From assembly GCF_051020975.1 (NCBI RefSeq), contig NW_027478159.1, positions 8,634,501-8,698,500 of the forward strand: a stretch of DNA of 64,000 bases. The letters run 5' to 3'. Within the stretch, counting starts at the first letter, position 1. Every line of letters begins with the position of its first letter. The notes beneath the pieces are model-generated. The model had not been told where the DNA came from. It saw only the letters and a list, made by a program, of their open reading frames with translations, and did no database searches. A program made the translations under genes and the position numbers. Source of the stretch: Osmia lignaria lignaria (lineage: Eukaryota; Arthropoda; Insecta; Hymenoptera; Megachilidae). Shown here in pieces: positions 63,886-64,000 of the stretch.

Positions 63886-64000
63886 TCAGAAGCGTAGTTT
63901 TCGAGATATATCGAGATATTTAAAAGTTCCGAAGCCGCACCAACATAATAGAGATACAGAAACACCGTGGCCCCTTTCTTTGAGATAACTCTGCACTAGT
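63886..64000. repeat. Partial satellite monomer at the right edge
   Basis: First 115 bp of a haplotype B monomer, preceded by TTCTGTTTCC and TTATGCTCTATG as in 50378 and 61954. It ends inside the CTAGT of the middle variant. The array continues beyond the window. Confidence 0.95.

Larger units (their letters stand above)
1..64000. repeat. 322-bp satellite DNA, uninterrupted tandem array (198 full monomers)
   Basis: The same 322-bp unit recurs head to tail from the first base to the last. Using the TGATCA-like site as the phase mark, monomers start at 157, 479, 798, 1120 and then every 322 bp, apart from eight small indels, up to 63886. Monomers differ by roughly a few percent by eye, with many shared diagnostic variants rather than random scatter. 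About 38% G+C and 11 CpGs were counted by hand in one monomer. No transposon, gene or unique sequence interrupts the array. Arrays of this kind are known from centromeric and pericentromeric heterochromatin of eukaryotes; the location and species here are inference, and I do not recognise the family. Confidence 0.98.

Noticed and set aside
1..64000. CRISPR array
   Set aside because: The repeat unit is 322 bp with no unique spacers; all sequence between repeats is itself repeat, and there are no cas genes.
1..64000. Transposon, LTR or other mobile element within the array
   Set aside because: Every monomer is accounted for by phase, with no insertion longer than 1 bp, and no terminal repeats or target-site duplications.

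Overview
The whole 64,000-base window is one uninterrupted tandem array of a satellite monomer of 322 bp. Phasing every monomer on its TGATCA-like site gives 198 complete monomers (first starting at 157, last ending at 63885), with part-monomers at both edges (1-156 and 63886-64000). Net length drift over the 198 units is only -27 bp, all explained by eight small indels: one -3, two -1, two +1 and three -8. I see no protein-coding gene, tRNA, rRNA, CRISPR array or transposon, and no stretch that is not satellite.

The array points to a eukaryote, probably a centromeric, pericentromeric or other heterochromatic block. One hand-counted monomer is about 38% G+C with 11 CpG sites, close to random expectation, so there is no strong CpG depletion. 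That fits a lightly methylated genome such as an arthropod's better than a heavily methylated vertebrate or plant satellite. This is inference; I do not recognise the family or the species.

The interest is in the nested higher-order repeats (HORs). Monomers fall into two front haplotypes, A (GATGCGTAGTTCTCGAG) and B (GAAGCGTAGTTTTCGAG), combined with several middle and tail variants. Left third (1-25 kb): segments of 2, 3 and 10 monomers are repeated, and older blocks recur 13-15 kb apart (1120-2407 with 14322-15609; 2730-6593 with 17864-21405). Middle (25-45 kb): a 4-mer of 1287 bp twice, a 3-mer of 966 bp twice, a 2-mer marked by a +1 insertion, an 8-mer, a 4-mer of 1288 bp and a 12-mer of 3864 bp. 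Right third (45-64 kb): a 6-monomer register (1932 bp), a 12-mer of 3856 bp tagged by an 8-bp deletion, and a 13-monomer block repeated non-adjacently 11,576 bp away. Several monomers are clear chimeras of two others present in the window, which supports repeated in-register unequal exchange.

Each monomer also holds short internal structure: a 27-bp element occurring twice 114 bp apart, a 10-bp box (AAATATCTCG / CGAGATATTT) in direct and inverted copies, and a GAA/CAA purine tract that reads as a polypyrimidine tract plus CAG on the minus strand. A minus-strand frame of about 74 codons recurs in most monomers, but it begins with TTG rather than ATG and looks like a by-product of homogenisation.
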